A stretch of DNA of 32,856 nt from Nitrospirota bacterium (GTDB lineage: Bacteria; Nitrospirota_A; Leptospirillia; Leptospirillales; Leptospirillaceae). The stretch is from positions 1 through 32,856 of the forward strand of contig JAKAAM010000007.1 of NCBI GenBank assembly GCA_021802325.1. Reading direction: 5' to 3'. The notes beneath the pieces were generated by a model. It was not told where the DNA came from. It did not search any database and was given only the letters and a program-made list of their open reading frames with translations. This document shows, piece after piece, positions 1 through 8,921 of the stretch. The first letter of the stretch is position 1. Each line of letters starts with the position of its first letter. The position numbers and the translations under genes were made by a program.

Positions 1-1
1 G

Positions 2-172
2 GGGCGTCTCGTGGAAGGCGTCTTGGCCGAGAATCCCGCGGAAGTCGCGGCCTACCGGGGGGGGAAGGATCGCCTGTTCGGATTTTTCGTCGGGGCGGTG
101 ATGAAGAAATCACGGGGAAAGGCCAATCCGGAAAAGGTCAACGAAATTCTTCGGGACAAGCTGAAAGGGTAG
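2..172 (+). CDS. gatB: Asp/Glu-tRNA amidotransferase subunit B, C-terminal end (partial)
   Basis: The last 56 codons of a gene whose 5' part lies outside the window. GatB activates Glu-tRNA(Gln) or Asp-tRNA(Asn) in the GatCAB transamidosome, which makes correctly charged Gln/Asn-tRNA in bacteria lacking the direct synthetases. The visible residues form the C-terminal YqeY-like tail. It shows the pattern ENPxEVxxYRxGKxxxxGFFVGxVMKxxxGKANPxxVNxxLRxKL, which is highly conserved in GatB. It ends in TAG four bases before the next start, so the following secreted-protein gene may be co-transcribed. Identification is by motif recognition only, but the tail is distinctive. Confidence 0.9.
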   Translation, partial: GRLVEGVLAENPAEVAAYRGGKDRLFGFFVGAVMKKSRGKANPEKVNEILRDKLKG

Positions 173-176
173 TTTG

Positions 177-818
177 ATGCGTCTTTTGTGTGCCTTGTTC
201 GCGCTGGGAACCTATTTTGCCGCTTCCCCCGCAATGGCTGCGCAGGATCCCTTCGCCTATCTTCCCTTCGCTCCCATGGAAAAGGTCTATGAGGGTCTGG
301 GTGGCAAGATCCGGATCCAGGAATCGATTCGGCCCTTGCCCGGCCTCCCGGCCGCACCCCGGACTCTAGAGGTCGTCAGGAAGATCGGCTACCTGAATTT
401 TCCGCCGAAGACGATCGTCTCCACATTTTCCTATGATCCGGCGACCGGGAACTACGCCAAGCTGACCAGCACCTCGGCCTTTTCGAAGGCTGTTTTTCAT
501 TACCACCCCCCGCTTGTCCGGGCGCATCTTCCCTTCAAAAAAGGGGACGGCTGGGATGGGGAGGATGGGCAGAACACGATCCACGACCGGGTCTGGGGCA
601 AGGTCCGGATCACCCTTCCGGCCGGGACCTTCGTCTGCTGGGTTGTCCGGAGAAAACTGACCTACGATCTGATCAGCCGGCGTTCGACCCAGTACCTTTA
701 CGAATATTATGCCAAAGGGGTCGGCTTTGTCGGGGAGGGGGGGTGGTCGGCGACCGGTAAATGGCACTGGTCAAAACGCCTTGTTTCCTTCAAAATGGGA
801 CCGGGTTCGACCGGTTGA
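177..818 (+). CDS. secreted protein of unknown function
   Basis: A 213-residue protein with a clear Sec signal peptide: a positively charged N-terminus, a hydrophobic stretch to about residue 18, and a likely cleavage after AMA near residue 22. I recognise no domain in the mature part. It is rich in aromatic and basic residues (YHYHPP-like and KWHWSKR stretches), which suits a soluble or outer-membrane-associated periplasmic protein. An in-frame TTG lies one codon upstream, but the ATG at 177 is better spaced from the AAAGGG ribosome-binding site inside the end of gatB. The gene follows gatB almost directly and is 39 bases upstream of a periplasmic tetraheme cytochrome gene. A role in the cell envelope or electron transport is therefore possible, but that is inference from position alone. 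Confidence 0.75.
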   Translation: MRLLCALFALGTYFAASPAMAAQDPFAYLPFAPMEKVYEGLGGKIRIQESIRPLPGLPAAPRTLEVVRKIGYLNFPPKTIVSTFSYDPATGNYAKLTSTSAFSKAVFHYHPPLVRAHLPFKKGDGWDGEDGQNTIHDRVWGKVRITLPAGTFVCWVVRRKLTYDLISRRSTQYLYEYYAKGVGFVGEGGWSATGKWHWSKRLVSFKMGPGSTG

Positions 819-857
819 TCCATTCCAGAGGCCGATTCCTTCACCGCCGGAGAGACC

Positions 858-2634
<1,777 letters not shown>

Positions 2635-2643
2635 AGGCCGCCC

Positions 2644-2973
2644 ATGGGAGCCTCCCCTCGAAAAGGAATTCAGGAAAAGGGAAATGGCCAGCTCTGGTTT
2701 TACTGGATCGTGGGGGCAGGGCTTTGGATCTGGACGGGGGGAGCCCTCCTGTCAGCCACAACGGGTGTTCTTCCTCTCGTTTCTTATGTCTTCAAGGAGC
2801 GGGAGGCAGGCCAGGCTCTCGGGCGGATCCAGGGACGCGTCCGTGTTCTCGAGGCCCGCGTCAATTCCCTGCGTTCGGATCCCTTCGCCCTGGAACGTCA
2901 GGCCCGTGAACGGGAGCATCGCCTCCGCCCGGGCGAAATTCTCGTTCTTCCCAGGGAGGGGAGCCGGGAATAA
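2644..2973 (+). CDS. ftsB: FtsB/DivIC-like septum formation protein
   Basis: A 109-residue single-pass membrane protein. A short N-terminal cytoplasmic segment leads to a transmembrane helix (about 18-40). A coiled coil with leucine/valine spacing follows (about 55-85), then the family end pattern of a basic helix running into RPGEILVLP (about 94-102). FtsB/DivIC bridges FtsL and FtsQ in the divisome and controls septal peptidoglycan synthesis. The RPGE(I/V) turn is the signature of this otherwise poorly conserved family. It starts 9 bases after enolase with GAGG as ribosome-binding site. The eno-ftsB order supports the call, although FtsL cannot be excluded from sequence alone. Confidence 0.8.
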   Translation: MGASPRKGIQEKGNGQLWFYWIVGAGLWIWTGGALLSATTGVLPLVSYVFKEREAGQALGRIQGRVRVLEARVNSLRSDPFALERQAREREHRLRPGEILVLPREGSRE

Positions 2974-2975
2974 CG

Positions 2976-3005
2976 TTGATTTTTAAGATGAAAGTGCGTT
3001 AGGAT
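2976..3005 (+). promoter_or_regulatory. sigma70-type promoter upstream of the bS22-like gene
   Basis: A -35 hexamer TTGATT and a -10 hexamer TAGGAT, each 4/6 to consensus, are separated by 18 bases. They sit just after the ftsB stop. Transcription would begin near 3012, giving a leader of about 115 bases before the small ribosomal-protein-like gene. Confidence 0.45.
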
Positions 3006-3127
3006 CATCACTTGTTGTGTTCATTCCAATTCGGTGTCGCGAAGGCATTTGTCGGGACAATCAAACGGTCAAGGCGTTAGAGGACTCCTTCCGGTACGAC
3101 CGGGGGGGCCTGGGAGAAAACGAGCGC

Positions 3128-3217
3128 ATGTCGAGTGTTATCAAAAAGCGTCGCAAGAAGATCCGGAAACACAAATACAAGAAGCTTCGAAGACAGTCCC
3201 GTCACAAGAAGAAGTAA
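3128..3217 (+). CDS. bS22-type (AURKAIP1/COX24 domain) small basic ribosomal protein
   Basis: A 29-residue, extremely basic protein: more than half of its residues are Lys or Arg. It begins with S-S-V-I-K-K-R-R-K-K, followed by KHKYKKLRRQSRHKKK. The SVIKKRRKK start and the KLxRxxRxxRKK end match the AURKAIP1/COX24 domain. That domain is found in mitochondrial mS38 and in the roughly 33-residue actinobacterial bS22, which sits at the decoding-centre side of the small subunit. The ATG at 3128 has GGGAG 11 bases upstream. A longer in-frame reading to 3017 exists, but its extra 37 residues look non-coding. Genes this short are often missed. Function is inferred from family resemblance. Confidence 0.8.
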   Translation: MSSVIKKRRKKIRKHKYKKLRRQSRHKKK

Positions 3218-3250
3218 ATTCGCTCAGAGCTGGCTGGAAGGGGATTGGTC

Positions 3251-3706
3251 GTGAATGAACGAAGGCTGGTGATCGGAGGAACATTTTTTTTGTTCCTTGT
3301 CTCGTCGGGCATCGTGACCTATGAACAGATTCAGATCGGAAACCTGCAGGGACAGCTTCGCCACATGAAGATTCTCATGAAGGCTGGTGTCCGTTCCGTT
3401 CCGCCCCCTTCCGCCTCCTCATCGCCATCCTCTTCGGAAAAATCGACCGGCGTCGGGAGCTTCGAGTCCGATACCGTCAACACAGCGATGGGAATAAAGG
3501 ATTTTTCAACGCTTCTGCCCACCATGGTTGCGCAGGGGCGTTCTCTCGCTCTCACCCATCGTTCCCAAGTCCGCTTTGTCGCCTATCATCTTGTTGTCTT
3601 TGAACTGCAGGACAAGAAAGGCCATACCATCCCTGTCCTCTTCAATGTCGAAGACCCCGAAACCCCCGTGTCCTGGCGCTATCTCTACTCCTTTTCCTCA
3701 AATTAG
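3251..3706 (+). CDS. membrane-anchored protein of unknown function
   Basis: A 151-residue protein with an N-terminal transmembrane helix (about 6-24) after the basic start NERR. Next comes a short linker, a Ser/Pro-rich low-complexity segment (about 50-68), and a compact C-terminal domain of about 80 residues ending in WRYLYSFSSN. The layout suggests a periplasmic domain tethered to the inner membrane. I do not recognise the domain. The GTG at 3251 was chosen because GGAAGGGG lies 7 bases upstream; an in-frame TTG at 3245 is the alternative. It follows the bS22-like gene by 33 bases and may share its transcript. Hairpins downstream could end that transcript. Confidence 0.65.
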   Translation: MNERRLVIGGTFFLFLVSSGIVTYEQIQIGNLQGQLRHMKILMKAGVRSVPPPSASSSPSSSEKSTGVGSFESDTVNTAMGIKDFSTLLPTMVAQGRSLALTHRSQVRFVAYHLVVFELQDKKGHTIPVLFNVEDPETPVSWRYLYSFSSN

Positions 3707-3766
3707 ACTTCCTGCACCGCTCCTTGCCGTTTCCATCCTGAAACCCGGCCGAGTCCGCCCATAGGC

Positions 3767-3806
3767 GCGAGAATCCCTCCTGGGAGACCCCCTTCTCGCC
3801 ATGTTT
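3767..3806 (+). terminator. hairpin with T-rich tail, probable terminator
   Basis: An outer stem GCGAGAA (3767-3773) pairs with TTCTCGC (3793-3799). It encloses a smaller stem TCCC/GGGA and is followed by ATGTTTTT. It lies 60 bases after the membrane-anchored protein gene on the + strand. Confidence 0.5.
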
Positions 3807-3827
3807 TTGGGTATAAATGTCTTGATG

Positions 3828-3845
3828 ACCCCACCCGGGGTTTTT
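3828..3845 (+). terminator. short GC stem plus T-run, possible second terminator
   Basis: ACCCC (3828-3832) pairs with GGGGT (3837-3841) across a 4-base loop and runs into TTTT. It could be a backup terminator for the rightward transcript, which meets the leftward protease operon here. Confidence 0.4.
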
Positions 3846-3870
3846 GTGTGGGTATGGGGCTGTGATGAGA

Positions 3871-3898
3871 GGGGAGGGCCCGCAAAAGGACCCTCCCC
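3871..3898 (-). terminator. GC-rich hairpin after the M16 operon
   Basis: GGGGAGGG (3871-3878) pairs with CCCTCCCC (3891-3898) across a 12-base loop. It sits 8 bases beyond the stop of the leftward protease gene. There is no T-run, so it may be a transcript-stabilising 3' end rather than a classic intrinsic terminator. Confidence 0.4.
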
Positions 3899-3905
3899 GG
3901 TTGGA

Positions 3906-5381
3906 TCAGAATGAGGCAGGGGGAGACTGACCCTTGATTCCCGCCTTTTCCAGGGTTTTGCGTGGTCCGACAATGACGGTCACGAAGGGCTTGTCGCGAA
4001 GAAGGTGCTGACCGGCGGCCAGAGCCGATTCGGGAGTGACCCGGCTCACCTGGTCCGGATAATCGGTGAAATAGGTCAGCCCAAGGTTGTCGCTCCAGAC
4101 GACGAGCAGAAGGGAGGCAAGCTTTGAGGTGGTGTTCATCAGGAATGGGAAGCCTCCCACCAGCTGGTCCTTGACCGCCTTCACCTTTTCCGGAGAGGGG
4201 GGGGAATTGGCTGCCTCGGCGAGAACCTTGTCCATCGCCGTGAGGACTTTCTTGGTATTTGGAGCATGGGTCTGAAAGTTGACGAGAAAGGGACCGGGAT
4301 GCCGTTCGGCGTCGAGCCCCGTGTGGATGTAGTAGACCAGCCCCATCTTTTGCCGGATGACCCGGTTCAGGGTGGAGGTGTTGGTGGCTCCGAGAACCAT
4401 ATTGAAGACGAGGGCGTTATAGAACGAGGGATCCTGACGGGCAATGCCGGGGGTTCCGTAGAAAACAGTGGATTGCCGCAGTTCCGGTTTGTCGACGAGA
4501 AAGACCCCCGGTTTCGGTGAGAAGGCTGAGGCCCTCGGAGGGGCAGAAGAACGGGCGGCCAATTCAGGAGAGGTCCATTGGCCGAAATACTGCCGGGCCA
4601 GGGACAGTCCTTCCTTCGGGGTCAAATCGCCGGCCAGAACGAGAAGCGATCGGTCCGGACGGTAGTGCGCCGCCACGAAGTCCGACAGATCGCCACGGGA
4701 AATCCCCTTGAGGGATCCGGATGTTCCGGAAGGAGGGTGTCCATAGGGCCCATGGCCAAAGAGCAGTCGATAAAAAAGATTGGTTCCCTTGGGCCCGGGG
4801 TGGCTCTCCGCGTCGATGAGGGACGCCATGCTGCTTGTCTTTTCCCGGTCGAATTCCTGTGGAGGGAAGGTCGGGCTGGAGACCATTTCCGAGGCGAGGG
4901 AGAGAAGAGTGGGGGTTTCCGTGGAGAGGCTGTCTCCCGAGACGGTCGTGAAATCGCGCCCTGCGGAGGCTTCCAGGGAGCCGCCTGTCCCGTCGACGAT
5001 CCGGAAGATGGCGGGAGCGTCATGATTCCTGGTGCCTTTCCCCAACAGGCTCGCCGCAAGAGCCGCAGTCCCGCCTTTTCCGGCCGGGTCTTCGGCGGAT
5101 CCGGCCCGAATCCCGATGCGGAAGGAAATCAGGGGAAGGTCGGGACGGGGGACCACATAGACCGTGAGTCCATTGGCAAGCGTGGTGGCATAAATGGACG
5201 TGTGCATTGCAGGAACGGGATACTGCGAAACGGATTCTGCGACCTGGGCGGGTTTTTTATTTTCGGTTCCGGCGGAAGGAGCGGATGCGGGGGCATGGGC
5301 GCACGCGGAGAGAAAAATAAGGGAAGAAAAAAGAACTCCCGCGCGCGTTCTGGCGATGGGAAGCGATTTCAATGGGGCCAT
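3906..5381 (-). CDS. M16 peptidase-like lipoprotein, catalytically inactive subunit
   Basis: A 491-residue protein with a lipoprotein signal peptide: basic N-terminus, hydrophobic run, lipobox LSAC with the lipidated Cys at 27. It has the two-domain M16 fold, starting with the strand LANGLTVYVV near residue 60. Where active M16 enzymes carry HxxEH, this protein has A-L-A-A-S in the equivalent stretch GGTAALAAS, so all three metal-site residues are missing. This matches the non-catalytic subunit of two-chain M16 proteases (mitochondrial processing peptidase alpha type). The catalytic chain is encoded directly upstream. An in-frame ATG at 5429 exists, but AGGAGAACCAC before the ATG at 5381 and the well-formed lipobox fix the start there. 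A periplasmic role is expected; substrates are unknown. Confidence 0.87.
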   Translation of the reverse strand: MAPLKSLPIARTRAGVLFSSLIFLSACAHAPASAPSAGTENKKPAQVAESVSQYPVPAMHTSIYATTLANGLTVYVVPRPDLPLISFRIGIRAGSAEDPAGKGGTAALAASLLGKGTRNHDAPAIFRIVDGTGGSLEASAGRDFTTVSGDSLSTETPTLLSLASEMVSSPTFPPQEFDREKTSSMASLIDAESHPGPKGTNLFYRLLFGHGPYGHPPSGTSGSLKGISRGDLSDFVAAHYRPDRSLLVLAGDLTPKEGLSLARQYFGQWTSPELAARSSAPPRASAFSPKPGVFLVDKPELRQSTVFYGTPGIARQDPSFYNALVFNMVLGATNTSTLNRVIRQKMGLVYYIHTGLDAERHPGPFLVNFQTHAPNTKKVLTAMDKVLAEAANSPPSPEKVKAVKDQLVGGFPFLMNTTSKLASLLLVVWSDNLGLTYFTDYPDQVSRVTPESALAAGQHLLRDKPFVTVIVGPRKTLEKAGIKGQSPPASF

Positions 5382-5398
5382 GTGGTTCTCCTGTCGTA

Positions 5399-5422
5399 GG
5401 GAATCCCACCCGTGGGATTCCC
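5399..5422 (-). repeat. perfect 11-bp inverted repeat between the two M16 genes
   Basis: GGGAATCCCAC (5399-5409) is followed after CC by its exact reverse complement (5412-5422). It lies in the 74-base gap between the catalytic and non-catalytic protease genes, just before the ribosome-binding site of the second. No T-run follows. It is most likely an intercistronic RNA hairpin that sets relative expression. Confidence 0.6.
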
Positions 5423-5455
5423 GGGTCAATGTCCGTTCAGGGGTCCGTTCAAATC

Positions 5456-6880
5456 CTATCGGACGATCCGGCCAGGGCGAGAAAAGGAAGGATGCCGAAC
5501 GGGTCCGGTCGGAAACAGGTACCCGACCGTCTCGTTTGAGCTCCGGAGATACTTCCGGGCGACGCGAAGAAGGTCGTCGGCAGTCACGCTCTGAATCTTC
5601 CGGACATAATCCGTGAGATAGGTCATGGGAACCCTGTCGGCGGACATCATCCCGAGAAGCATCCCCATTCCAAAGGCCGACTCCTGGTTCATGACGAACT
5701 GGGTCAGGATTTGCTTCTTGGCCGATTCGAGAAGGTCCGCGGGGACCCGTGTCTGCCTGACTTTCCGGATGACGGCGTCAAGCCTTTTCCTGAGAAGCGG
5801 GGGAGACGTCTTCGGCAGTCCCTGGGCGTAAAAATAGAAAAGCCCCGGGTCGTGGGTCAACGGGTCATAGGAGCCCTCGGCATCCACCGCCACAGGATGG
5901 TGATAGATCATGTCCTGATACAGAAGAGAGGTGCGCCCACCCGAGAGAACCTGGGCGAGAACCACGAGCGCCATGGCATCCCGGCTCCTGAAATTGGGAG
6001 CGTGAAAGGCCATCATGGTGATAGGGAGCATGGCGGGTTTCCTGACGACGGTCATACGGAGGTGGTGCTGGGCTGGTTCGGCGGGGATCCGGGACTTGGC
6101 GAGGTGTCCTCGGGGAATGCCTCCGAAATAGGTGCGGACCTTTTTGACAAGAGTCCGATCGTCGACCGGTCCGACGACGACAATCGTCGCATTGTTCGGC
6201 ATGTAATGGGCCCGGTAGTAGTTCAGGATATCCTTGCGGGTGGTGTGCTGGATATCCTTTTCCCACCCGATGACGGGATTGTGGTAGGGGTGGACCGCGT
6301 AGGCCGTGGAATAGACTTTTTCGACAAGCTTCTGGGTCGGGTCGTCATAGTCGTTCCGGCGTTCTTCGAGGACGATGTTGCGTTCCCGTTCCACCTGATC
6401 CGGGGAGAGAAGAAGATGGGTCATGCGGTCCGACTCGATGGCCAGGGGAAGGTCGATCTTGTCCGGGGCCACATTCTCGAAATAGGCAGTGAAGTCATAG
6501 TCGGTGAAGGCATTGAGGTGACCCCCTACGCCATTGATGAGGGTGTCGAGCTTCCCGTGGGGAAACTTTTTTGTCCCAGTAAACATCATGTGTTCGTTGA
6601 AGTGAGAGATTCCGGTCCGCCCCCTGTGTTCGTTCCTGGACCCGACCCTGTACCAGATCTGGAAGGTCAGGGTCGGGCTGTAGGGATCATTGACGGTGAC
6701 GAGAGTCAACCCGTTTTTGAAGTGGTGGACCTGGGGGAGAAGACTCAGTTTGAGCGAAGACCCCGAAGGATTGGCGGTATCGGCAGAGGCGTTCTGGGGA
6801 GAAATAAGGGTGATCGGGAGGGCGAGCCAGAAAACGAGGAGAGAACCAAGTAGCACTTGGCGCGGGAAACGATGAGTCAT
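5456..6880 (-). CDS. M16 family zinc metalloprotease, catalytic subunit
   Basis: A 474-residue secreted protease of the pitrilysin/PqqL/processing-peptidase family. An N-terminal signal sequence (hydrophobic core about 10-27, cleavage near ASA-D at 34) precedes the catalytic domain. The inverted zinc motif HFNEH is intact at 93-97, and the third ligand is the Glu in VLEERR (E173), at the usual spacing of about 76 residues. The second half holds the substrate-gripping domain that completes the clamshell. The start is supported by AAGGGAG about 8 bases upstream. It is the first gene of a two-gene operon with the inactive lipoprotein subunit, so the two probably form a heterodimer in the periplasm. 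The DUF5069 gene lies 83 bases upstream on the same strand. Confidence 0.93.
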   Translation of the reverse strand: MTHRFPRQVLLGSLLVFWLALPITLISPQNASADTANPSGSSLKLSLLPQVHHFKNGLTLVTVNDPYSPTLTFQIWYRVGSRNEHRGRTGISHFNEHMMFTGTKKFPHGKLDTLINGVGGHLNAFTDYDFTAYFENVAPDKIDLPLAIESDRMTHLLLSPDQVERERNIVLEERRNDYDDPTQKLVEKVYSTAYAVHPYHNPVIGWEKDIQHTTRKDILNYYRAHYMPNNATIVVVGPVDDRTLVKKVRTYFGGIPRGHLAKSRIPAEPAQHHLRMTVVRKPAMLPITMMAFHAPNFRSRDAMALVVLAQVLSGGRTSLLYQDMIYHHPVAVDAEGSYDPLTHDPGLFYFYAQGLPKTSPPLLRKRLDAVIRKVRQTRVPADLLESAKKQILTQFVMNQESAFGMGMLLGMMSADRVPMTYLTDYVRKIQSVTADDLLRVARKYLRSSNETVGYLFPTGPVRHPSFSRPGRIVR

Positions 6881-6963
6881 GGGCAGGCTCCCTTGAGTTA
6901 AAATGCAGAGTGAATGGACCCCGGCCGACCGGATTGTCGGGGGACGAAAAAGAGTCCTCCCGC

Positions 6964-7398
6964 TTACTGAAGGTGGGGGACAGGGCGCTTTTCCTCAAGA
7001 TCAAGGAGCCGGACCCAGGTGGTGATGTCTGTCCGAAGAGGGTCAAGGGCTTTGAGGACGGAGTCGAACCAGGCCTTTTTTTCGGGAGTGTCGGGTCCGG
7101 CCGATTCATAGGCGACGTTAAAGGCATCGACCCCCTCGGGAGAAAGGGCTTTGGGAAATCTTTTCCAGAGTTCGGCATAAATGGTTTCATCCGAGGAATG
7201 AGTCTGGACGAGACGAGCGAAGTCCTCCGCGGAAATCCCGATGTGTTTCAGGAAGACCTGGTCGAGAGGGCAATTGTAGGTGTATTCTCCGAGGGTCCCG
7301 GCATTATGGGCCCGGGCCTTGTCGATGATTCTCTTGAGATGGTCGATGCCGTGCAGCCTGTCGACCGGGCTTCTGGGAAAGGTCTTTCTCAAGTCCAT
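6964..7398 (-). CDS. DUF5069 family protein
   Basis: A 144-residue soluble protein with the DUF5069 start: M-D-L-x-K-x-F-P-R-S-P-x-D-x-L-x-G, then IDKARAHNAGTLGEY and Y-x-C-P-L-D. It has no signal peptide, transmembrane segment or recognisable catalytic motif. The family has no established function. The ATG at 7398 follows AAGGAGGGACCC, an excellent ribosome-binding site. The 45 in-frame residues upstream of it do not look coding. It lies 83 bases before the M16 protease genes on the same strand and may be co-transcribed with them, but nothing in the sequence links the functions. Confidence 0.82.
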   Translation of the reverse strand: MDLRKTFPRSPVDRLHGIDHLKRIIDKARAHNAGTLGEYTYNCPLDQVFLKHIGISAEDFARLVQTHSSDETIYAELWKRFPKALSPEGVDAFNVAYESAGPDTPEKKAWFDSVLKALDPLRTDITTWVRLLDLEEKRPVPHLQ

Positions 7399-7596
7399 GG
7401 GTCCCTCCTTGCGTGGCTTTATCGGAAGAGGATGTTCCCTTCTCCAAGGAAAAGGAACAAGTTTTTTCGAGGATAGCACAGGATAATGTATCGGGAAAAG
7501 TCCGGAAAAATCGGCAAAACGGGAAGGGGGCACTGCAAAGGCAAGGGAGAGTGTTCCGGGTGAGAGGCGGCACAGCCAGCTGCGCCCGGAAACACG

Positions 7597-7625
7597 TTGC
7601 CCTTTTGAAAAATTCGGTCTATCCT
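7597..7625 (+). promoter_or_regulatory. sigma70-type promoter for the small membrane protein gene
   Basis: TTGCCC and TATCCT (4/6 each) are spaced by exactly 17 bases. They end 27 bases before the ATG at 7653, which gives a short leader containing GGAAGGGGG. Confidence 0.5.
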
Positions 7626-7652
7626 AAGCCGTGTATCAATCCGGAAGGGGGA

Positions 7653-8033
7653 ATGTCTGAGGATCCCCCGTCCCAGGCCACGCCGATCAAAAGGAGTCGT
7701 CCCTTGACACTTCTGGTTCTCGTTCTTCTGTCGACCATCGTGATTGCGCTGGGAGGAGTGTCGCTCTCCCTCGGGCTTGGAATCCGCCATCCGGTCAGGG
7801 GGGCGATTGCTCTGACCATCGGCGGTCTTGTGGTCCTAGCTGGCGTGACACTCCTGTACAAGTCTCTGCAGCACAAAAAGCTTGCAGGCAGGGCCGACGA
7901 TGTCATCGTCAATGCGGAACATTACTTCAACTACCGGAACCGACACCTAGTTCGGCAATCGCCCAATATCCGGATAAAGGGTGCCGGGAGCCCTGTCAAG
8001 CCAAGCCAGAAGCCGGTTGTCGTGGGACACTAG
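7653..8033 (+). CDS. small membrane protein with two transmembrane helices
   Basis: A 126-residue protein. A polar N-terminus ending in KRSR precedes helix 1 (about 16-40). A short turn (GIRHPVRG) leads to helix 2 (about 45-66), then a basic cytoplasmic tail. I recognise no family. The hairpin of two helices is typical of small inner-membrane proteins. The start at 7653 is supported by GGAAGGGGG and an upstream promoter. Its last 87 bases overlap, tail to tail, the 3' end of the convergent lytic transglycosylase gene. One strand's C-terminal residues are therefore constrained by the other. Confidence 0.6.
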   Translation: MSEDPPSQATPIKRSRPLTLLVLVLLSTIVIALGGVSLSLGLGIRHPVRGAIALTIGGLVVLAGVTLLYKSLQHKKLAGRADDVIVNAEHYFNYRNRHLVRQSPNIRIKGAGSPVKPSQKPVVVGH

Positions 8034-8567
8034 TGTCCCTTTGCCCCGACGTTTTTCGAGGGCGACCATTTCCCGTTCCTCGCGTTGGGACTGAAGCCGG
8101 AAGCGCCGTGCCCAGCTGACGACCCGGACCACATAGTGTTCGACGGTGTGCGAGCCTCGGCTGTTGACATATCCCCCATGGCGCCATCTGGCTTTTCCGG
8201 CATTGTAGGCGGCCACGGCATCGGCTCCATAAGGATGTTTCTGGAGCAGCCAGGCCAGGTACCGGACTCCGTAGGTCAGGTTGACGGCTGGTTCATAGAG
8301 CTGTTTGATCGAGCCGCGAAGCCCCATCCAACGAGCGGTTCGTGTTGTTATCTGCATCAGACCCAGCGAGACATCGTGAATCCGATCCTCCACGCGACTT
8401 TTACGTGGGTCGAAGCGCGATTCCTGCGCGACGATTCCCGCCACAAGAACGGGATCGATATGATGGCTGCAGGAAATTTGCGTGATGAGGTGCGAATAGG
8501 GGACAGTTGGAGAGAGAAGATGGGCACTCAGGCACCATGCCACGGATTGATGAATCATCCAGTTCAA
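7947..8567 (-). CDS. lytic transglycosylase, SLT-type
   Basis: A 206-residue murein hydrolase with a goose-type lysozyme-like fold, which cleaves the MurNAc-GlcNAc bond with formation of anhydro-MurNAc. The catalytic Glu is E49 in VAQESRFDP. It is followed by the family motifs S-L-G-L-M-Q-I-T and NLTYGVRYLAWLL, then the AAYNAGKAR helix. The domain covers about residues 30-150; the C-terminal tail is rich in Arg and Glu. The start is taken as TTG at 8567, because AGGAGG lies 7 bases before it. The ATG three codons later is the alternative. The hydrophobic N-terminus is a weak signal peptide. A promoter with a palindrome in its spacer lies about 200 bases upstream. Confidence 0.87.
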   Translation of the reverse strand: MNWMIHQSVAWCLSAHLLSPTVPYSHLITQISCSHHIDPVLVAGIVAQESRFDPRKSRVEDRIHDVSLGLMQITTRTARWMGLRGSIKQLYEPAVNLTYGVRYLAWLLQKHPYGADAVAAYNAGKARWRHGGYVNSRGSHTVEHYVVRVVSWARRFRLQSQREEREMVALEKRRGKGTLVSHDNRLLAWLDRAPGTLYPDIGRLPN

Positions 8568-8774
8568 TGCGCAACCTCCTGATGAGGATGGCTGATCCAT
8601 TCCCGAGCCGGCCAGTTTCTGTCGTCTGTCATGATGCGGACGCCGTGGAAAAAAACTGTCCGAACCTCCATCGAGCCGTGAGTCCGACCGGACTCCGGCG
8701 CTTCCGGCGGGGTGCATGGCCCCGCGAAAGTTTGTTTCGATACTGATTCGATGGCAGGAACGATTGACAGGTTC

Positions 8775-8803
8775 AGTATAGAATCAGACTTGTCTGAGGT
8801 CAA
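8775..8803 (-). promoter_or_regulatory. sigma70 promoter with embedded operator-like palindrome
   Basis: Read on the - strand: -35 TTGACC (8803-8798), 17-base spacer, -10 TATACT (8780-8775). Both hexamers are 5/6. Inside the spacer lies the inverted repeat TCAGAC-TT-GTCTGA (8784-8797), well placed for a repressor to occlude RNA polymerase. The start point near 8768 leaves a leader of about 200 bases to the lytic transglycosylase gene. The rest of the 354-base gap (8568-8921) holds nothing else I can support. Confidence 0.65.
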
Positions 8804-8921
8804 TAAAAATATTATTTGGCACTAATATATTGATATAAAAAGAAATGTTTGATTCCGTACTGTGACGGCCGTCACTTTTGGGGTGGATGGGATCGTTTTT
8901 CATTCTGCTGGAGCCCCTTAA

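Noticed and set aside
5711..6853. A 380-residue open frame on + opposite the catalytic M16 gene
   Set aside because: The - strand carries HFNEH and a signal peptide; the + frame is shadow.
7434..7467. A hairpin followed by a T-run on + in the DUF5069 leader
   Set aside because: The stem needs a bulge and a wobble pair, and no + transcript is expected to end there.
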